A DNA stretch of 10,192 nt, taken from Candidatus Taylorbacteria bacterium RIFCSPHIGHO2_02_FULL_44_12 (GTDB lineage Bacteria > Patescibacteriota > Minisyncoccia > Phycocordibacterales > PALSA-1337). Every line of letters starts with the position of its first letter. Position 1 is the stretch's first letter. The translations under genes were made by a program, and so were the position numbers. The stretch is from contig MHRM01000002.1 in assembly GCA_001822575.1 (NCBI GenBank), forward strand, positions 31,776-41,967, in the 5' to 3' direction. The notes under the pieces are model-generated. The model saw only the letters and a list, made by a program, of their open reading frames with translations. It searched no databases and was not told the origin of the DNA. Shown one piece after another: positions 6,705 through 10,192 of the stretch.

Positions 6705-6833
6705 AGAACCGAAGGCAACAACAATGCCCACGGAGACACTGCCAGCGGCCTCAAACCACGTAAATCAGTCTTTAGTGACATAACTCTGGCATACCACATA
6801 GTCTCCGTGGGCATTGTTGTTTCCGGAGGTTCT
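6705..6833 (-). repeat. 3' UTR hairpin element H4, after the MBL-like gene
   Basis: Arms 6705-6737 and 6801-6833 match as reverse complements at 29 of 33 positions, the mismatches being near the stem base; the loop is 63 nt (6738-6800). It begins 11 nt after the stop codon of the MBL-like gene and has the same relative orientation as H2 and H3. The loop ends with TGAGGCCGCTGGCAGT and continues into GTCTCCGT in the gene's sense; its 5' part is more diverged (TGGTATGCCA in place of CTTGATGCAAG). The inner arm sequence GCAACAACAATGCCCA is not found in the other copies. Confidence 0.82.
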
Positions 6834-6844
6834 CAAGGTCTTCA

Positions 6845-7777
6845 CTAGCGAATATTTTCAACTGTTATCCTCTTCCCATCCGAAATGATCTTCACTGCCC
6901 CAGTCTCTCTAACATTGAATCTTTTTTCTTTGCCAATACCTGTCAGAGGATCTGGTGAGGGCTTCTTCGCCAATAAAGCGTTGTTTTTCTGCGAAGGAAC
7001 TACCGGCCTTGAGTAAATCACAAATTCTGGATGGACAAAATCCATCAAACGCGCCGAGATATTGGCTAGTATAGCGCTATGTGACAAGACTATGGCGGTA
7101 GAGCTGGCCGTACCGAGAACAGAAGAACTGGCGATGTGATTCTGGATCTTCCTGCTTGCATTACCTATGATCATCACTGCCGTTGAACCATATGAGATAT
7201 TCATGACCACTTCTGGGGCGCTGGCTTTGGAATAGTCAAAAATATCTGGGCTAATAGGAAACAAGATATCTGCCGTAACGGGAAAATCTTTTGCGACACT
7301 ATCAAGGACAATATTATCTCCTGCCAATACTTCTTGTGTGGAAACATTTTGCCGGCGCAATTCACTCAAAAATACTTCATACGCTCTCTCTGTAGAGCTT
7401 GCCAGACCCAATGATCCCAAAGTAATAGCTGGAATATATATTCGTTCTATGACATATCTTTCCAGAACATCTATGAGACCCGAGACGCTCTTTTCAGATG
7501 TGTTCCCCGCTATGAGCATATCTATTCTGCGAGAATGAAAAGGTATGACACTAGACAAATGGCGAACTATTTCGGAATTTGCCCCGCCATCAAACAAAAT
7601 CCGCCTGTCAGACGGAGTGCGGATGAATATTGCTTGACCCCCCTTCAAGGCAAAAAAGTAGATCTCCAAGACTTCTAACCTCAATGATTGTTGCCAGGCA
7701 TAACCGCTGACCCCCACCGCAACCGAAGCCAGAGCGGTGGCGATAACAAATGGTCGTGATACAGCGGTTATACTCAT
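6845..7777 (-). CDS. ComEC C-terminal-type metallo-beta-lactamase-fold protein, metal site lost
   Basis: 310 residues: an N-terminal membrane anchor or signal (about 8-26), then a domain aligning with the MBL domain that normally ends ComEC/Rec2. The fold's framework is recognisable: LEIYFFALKGGQAIFIRTPSDRRILFDGG (37-65), RRIDMLIAGNTSEKSVSGLIDVLERY (83-108), MIIGNA, and LSHSAILANISARLMDFVHPEFVIYS. The zinc-binding residues are gone: the usual THPHADHIGG is AGNTSEKSVSG (90-100), GDA is GNA and the PHHGS region has no HH pair. It is thus probably a non-enzymatic partner of the ComEC channel, exported or facing outward. ATG at 7777; GGTAGG upstream is a weak Shine-Dalgarno candidate. Followed after 11 nt by hairpin H4. 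The domain call is by motif spacing, so moderately sure. Confidence 0.7.
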   Translation of the reverse strand: MSITAVSRPFVIATALASVAVGVSGYAWQQSLRLEVLEIYFFALKGGQAIFIRTPSDRRILFDGGANSEIVRHLSSVIPFHSRRIDMLIAGNTSEKSVSGLIDVLERYVIERIYIPAITLGSLGLASSTERAYEVFLSELRRQNVSTQEVLAGDNIVLDSVAKDFPVTADILFPISPDIFDYSKASAPEVVMNISYGSTAVMIIGNASRKIQNHIASSSVLGTASSTAIVLSHSAILANISARLMDFVHPEFVIYSRPVVPSQKNNALLAKKPSPDPLTGIGKEKRFNVRETGAVKIISDGKRITVENIR

Positions 7778-7919
7778 GCATACAACCTACCAAACAACGA
7801 TAAAATTTCTACGAAAATACCATCAAATTTCATTCAAGGAATAATAAAACTTCCTGAAATGTCGTATAATAAACATGTGCCAAACAATAGAGTGTTTTAT
7901 CAAATAAATACAAAATTAT
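7778..7919. promoter_or_regulatory. Divergent regulatory region between the MBL-like gene and the superoxide dismutase gene
   Basis: For the dismutase there is a perfect -10 box TATAAT at 7865-7870, 49 nt before its ATG, giving a leader of about 43 nt; the -35 position is A/T-rich without a TTGACA-like box, which suggests activator dependence. An imperfect inverted repeat lies exactly there: TTCAAGGAA (7833-7841) and TTCCTGAA (7851-7858), complementary apart from one missing base. It could be an operator or activator site. No good promoter was found for the MBL-like gene. Confidence 0.5.
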
Positions 7920-8531
7920 ATGAAAAAATTTGAAGAGAAAAAATACGACATTCCCGAGCTCAAGGGGATTTCAAAAAAGACTATTGAAGAGCATTTGAAG
8001 CTCTATTCTGGCTATGTCAAACATTCCAATCTGATTTTGGAGAAGATTGCCGAACTCAAAAAAGAGGCTGATCCATCTAGTCCGCTCGGACCAGGAAACG
8101 CCTATGCTCTAGGCGAGATCAACCGCCGGTTTGGCTTTGAATACAATGGTATGCGCAATCATGAAGTATATTTTGACTCGCTCCAAGACGGAGCGAAACC
8201 GTTAGGAGAAAAAAGCCAACTCAAAAAGAAAATCGCTGAAACATGGGGATCGTTTGAGACCTGGCTGGCGGAATTCAAGGCAATTGCTCTTACCCGAGGA
8301 ATCGGCTGGGCCATGCTCTACTATGACCACCAAGAGGGGCGTCTCTTGACTGCTTGGATAGATGAACAACATTTGGGACAACTCCAAGACTGTCTACTCC
8401 TCCTAGGACTAGACATGTGGGAACACTCCTATGTCGCCGATTACCAACCCTCTGGCAAGAAAAACTATGTTGATGACTTCTTCGCCAATCTCAATTGGGA
8501 CACAGTCAGCGCGAGAATAACCAAAGCATAA
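7920..8531 (+). CDS. Iron/manganese superoxide dismutase
   Basis: 203 residues; converts superoxide to oxygen and hydrogen peroxide in the cytoplasm (no signal peptide). Metal ligands in family order are His25, His81 (GMRNHEVYF), Asp165 and His169 (LDMWEHSY), spaced almost as in E. coli MnSOD (26, 81, 167, 171). Gly77, and Gly163 two residues before the Asp ligand, resemble Mn enzymes. The second-shell Gln of E. coli SodA falls at about Gln150-His151 (IDEQH); His here would resemble archaeal-type enzymes. The usual HHxxHHxxYV helix is HLKLYSGYV, one residue shorter. Metal use is therefore undecided and no sodA/sodB symbol is given. ATG at 7920 has no Shine-Dalgarno sequence. The 3' end overlaps comEC tail to tail by 67 bp. 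Confidence 0.93.
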   Translation: MKKFEEKKYDIPELKGISKKTIEEHLKLYSGYVKHSNLILEKIAELKKEADPSSPLGPGNAYALGEINRRFGFEYNGMRNHEVYFDSLQDGAKPLGEKSQLKKKIAETWGSFETWLAEFKAIALTRGIGWAMLYYDHQEGRLLTAWIDEQHLGQLQDCLLLLGLDMWEHSYVADYQPSGKKNYVDDFFANLNWDTVSARITKA

Positions 8532-9832
8532 AAAAGATAGACGAACCACACAGGGAAAGCCGAGACCGAAACAGAAGCAAATGGCAAATGAGCAAACCAA
8601 TCTATGATCGTCAATTGGTATGAGAGAAGAATGTGAGTGAACAAAGCAAATACCTGTGAAAGCGGCCCGAAAACAAAACCGGAAATACCAGTCACAAATA
8701 CTGCCAACATCGTAACCGGCACGAAGGGAAGTATCAGAATATTGGCTATAACCCCGATTACAGATAGTTGCCCCATGGCATAAATAATATATGGTGACAC
8801 AAAGATTTGGGCGGACAGAGTAGTAGCCACGATACCACGCAAGCCAAATCTTTCTGGCAAGAATGATAGATATTTCTCTATCGGCCGAGCCAAAGTGACA
8901 AGTCCAAAGGTCGCCAGAAATGAGAGCTGGAAAGATGGGTCGTGAAAGAGTATCATCGGGCTTTCTATAACCATTACCAGACCAGCCAAGACCAATGCCC
9001 GCCAGGCATCGTAGTCGCGACGAGACAAATCCGCCAACAAAGCGATACTAGCCATTAGACAAGACCTGACGACAGTCGCTCCTCCACCCACCAAAAGGCC
9101 AAACAAAACTATTCCTATGCCTCCGACTGCTATCCCCCAAACTCGTGGCAGGAATATGAGCAATCGCCTCAAAGCGTCTGCCACAATGGTTATATTAAAA
9201 CCAGATAGAACGACTATGTGTATCAGTCCGACTATCCGCAAGTTATTCAAAAGGTCTTTCCCCAAGGCGCCTTTTTCGCCAACCACCAACCCAGATGCTA
9301 ATGCAGAATGCGGTTCGCCCAAAACTCTTTGTATATTGGAAACAAAAGTGCGCTTCAGTGAAAACAATATTGAATAGAGATGGTCTGATAAGTTATTTTT
9401 TGTAATGTCGTCTTTTTCCAAAAACACTTCACCACTCTTGATCTCATGGAAAATGTCGTCCTTGGCCAAGAAACCCCGATAGTCAAAGGTCCTCCCATTG
9501 TCGCTCCGGAAATTGAAAGGGTATGCTAGTTTGCCAGAAAAAGTAACATAGTCTCCAAAATAAAATCGCGGATAGAGATCTGTTTTTATTCTTATGGAAA
9601 TATTTTCCGCGCATGAAGACTTCGTTTCAGCCAATGACACTTGGATTGCGGATACGACCAAAACTTGACCCGTTTCTTTACGCTCCGGTTCGTCTACAAC
9701 CACACCCTCCCCTATTATCTTCTGTTTCAAGCATTGCCCTATGTCAGGCGGCAAAGCGCCAAAAGAAAAAACCACCCGCACAAGAGCGACCATTACAAGC
9801 AAAAGCCAAAACAAAAAAATCCCTCGTTTCAT
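8465..9832 (-). CDS. comEC: ComEC/Rec2 DNA-uptake channel protein (competence domain, no MBL domain)
   Basis: 455-residue polytopic membrane protein; ComEC forms the inner-membrane channel through which one strand of transforming DNA enters. An N-terminal membrane segment (about 5-24) is followed by a DUF4131-like OB-fold region (about 40-135: VVVDEPERKE..., YFGDYVTFSGKL, FDYRGFLAKDDIFHEI), then the Competence domain (about 150-450) with LASGLVVGEKGAL, the signature GLIHIVVLSGFNI (202-214), GGGATVVRSCLMASIALLADLSRR and DPSFQLSFLATFGL. Typical ComEC has about 700-800 residues with a C-terminal MBL domain; that part appears as the separate gene at 7777-6845, with the dismutase gene between. ATG at 9832 has no Shine-Dalgarno sequence. 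The last 22 codons overlap the dismutase gene on the other strand. Confidence 0.92.
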   Translation of the reverse strand: MKRGIFLFWLLLVMVALVRVVFSFGALPPDIGQCLKQKIIGEGVVVDEPERKETGQVLVVSAIQVSLAETKSSCAENISIRIKTDLYPRFYFGDYVTFSGKLAYPFNFRSDNGRTFDYRGFLAKDDIFHEIKSGEVFLEKDDITKNNLSDHLYSILFSLKRTFVSNIQRVLGEPHSALASGLVVGEKGALGKDLLNNLRIVGLIHIVVLSGFNITIVADALRRLLIFLPRVWGIAVGGIGIVLFGLLVGGGATVVRSCLMASIALLADLSRRDYDAWRALVLAGLVMVIESPMILFHDPSFQLSFLATFGLVTLARPIEKYLSFLPERFGLRGIVATTLSAQIFVSPYIIYAMGQLSVIGVIANILILPFVPVTMLAVFVTGISGFVFGPLSQVFALFTHILLSYQLTIIDWFAHLPFASVSVSAFPVWFVYLFYALVILALTVSQLRLAKKSST

Positions 9833-9930
9833 GAAAATATGATAACGAATAGGGATAAAATTCTGGTGAAAAAACGATCAAAAAAGAATAAAGGCTATCT
9901 ATTGTCTACAACTCGCGTTCTGCTTAAGAA

Positions 9931-10011
9931 TTAGGGTTTGCGAAGGAGATGATCGGCGGAGGGCGAAGTTATGTTCGCGGCGGCTTCGAAGATGTCTGGA
10001 GAGGCACACAT
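9931..10011 (-). CDS. Possible 26-residue small protein after recJ
   Basis: A short frame, MCASPDIFEAAANITSPSAD and six further residues, begins at ATG 10011, 24 nt after the recJ stop codon. It is preceded by GGAGGGG at 6 nt spacing, a stronger Shine-Dalgarno sequence than any seen before the secure genes here. No similarity is recognised and there is no membrane segment. It could as well be chance in a 203-nt spacer; the translation signal is the only support. Confidence 0.2.
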   Translation of the reverse strand: MCASPDIFEAAANITSPSADHLLRKP

Positions 10012-10035
10012 TATTCCCCTCCACCTAAAAACACC

Positions 10036-10192
10036 CTAAACAAAACCGACCTCAATAACCCTCAATCTCAATTCAGCCCTATTGCGATACATCGATTTTT
10101 CTAGCGAAGCTACCAGATCTATCGGCATGTTTGGATTTAGCTTTTTTGCCCAATCTTCGGTGGCGCCAAAAAACGCTATAGCTGAAATCCGC
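10036..10192 (-). CDS. recJ: Single-stranded-DNA exonuclease RecJ, C-terminal fragment
   Basis: Partial frame entering from the right edge: 51 residues and a TAG at 10038-10036. The visible part reads RISAIAFFGATEDWAKKL, then PIDLVASLEKSMYRNRAELRLRVIEV. This matches the end of RecJ proteins, where the OB-fold domain closes with a pattern like 'I.AI.FG...W.......IDLVF.LE.N.W.G...LQL.V.DI'. RecJ degrades single-stranded DNA 5' to 3' in recombinational repair and mismatch repair. The catalytic DHH/DHHA1 domains lie outside the window, so the call depends on the C-terminal pattern alone. comEC follows on the same strand after 203 nt. Confidence 0.62.
   Translation of the reverse strand, partial: RISAIAFFGATEDWAKKLNPNMPIDLVASLEKSMYRNRAELRLRVIEVGFV

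Noticed and set aside
5208..6833. CRISPR array or integron attC array
   Set aside because: The conserved segments are not in direct tandem with unique spacers; variable parts are inverted pairs around a conserved core, and copies follow different genes in both strands. attC sites have conserved ends and variable centres, the opposite layout, and no integrase or cas gene is visible.
9957..10101. Plus-strand frame from about 9949 beginning MIGGGRSYVRGG
   Set aside because: It runs antisense into the recJ C-terminus, has no suitable Shine-Dalgarno spacing and resembles no known protein.

Overview
The window most resembles a genome piece from a candidate-phyla-radiation bacterium (Patescibacteria, Parcubacteria-like). 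This is inferred from gene content and protein style: a reduced str operon, a ComEC split into separate membrane and metallo-beta-lactamase-like proteins, a RelB/DinJ-type antitoxin of the kind common there, few Shine-Dalgarno sequences and short spacers. No 16S or other decisive marker is present, so the lineage call is tentative. Almost everything is on the minus strand; only rpmB (bL28) and a superoxide dismutase gene are on the plus strand.

Reading the minus strand from the right edge: the C-terminus of a RecJ-like exonuclease (10192-10036), then comEC (9832-8465, the DNA-uptake channel without its usual C-terminal domain), then a separate ComEC-type metallo-beta-lactamase-fold protein whose metal-binding motif is gone (7777-6845). 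Between these two ComEC halves a superoxide dismutase gene runs the other way (7920-8531) and overlaps the comEC 3' end by 67 bp. Next come rpmB on the plus strand (6237-6479) and an M50 site-2-protease-like membrane metalloprotease (6125-5520). Then a translation cluster follows, rpsL, rpsG, typA, fusA (5103-143): the classical str operon with the ribosome-associated GTPase TypA/BipA between uS7 and EF-G. No tuf gene follows in the visible sequence. Instead, directly after the fusA stop codon there is a near-consensus promoter driving a RelB/DinJ-like antitoxin gene that runs off the left edge (107-1).

The most striking content is in the two long non-coding stretches (5104-5519 and 6480-6844). 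They hold three copies of a structured element: inverted arms of 32-34 bp, almost perfectly complementary within a copy but different between copies, around a 62-63 nt loop conserved between copies. Each copy begins 11-17 nt after the stop codon of a different gene (the M50 protease, rpmB and the ComEC-like MBL protein) and has the same orientation relative to that gene. This pattern of stems that change but stay paired, with a conserved loop and a fixed 3' UTR position, suggests a family of 3' UTR RNA elements rather than ordinary terminators, because none is followed by a U-tract. A fourth, even longer hairpin with 33-bp perfect arms (5208-5355) lies 17 nt beyond the first copy and precedes rpsL. 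I do not recognise this family by name.
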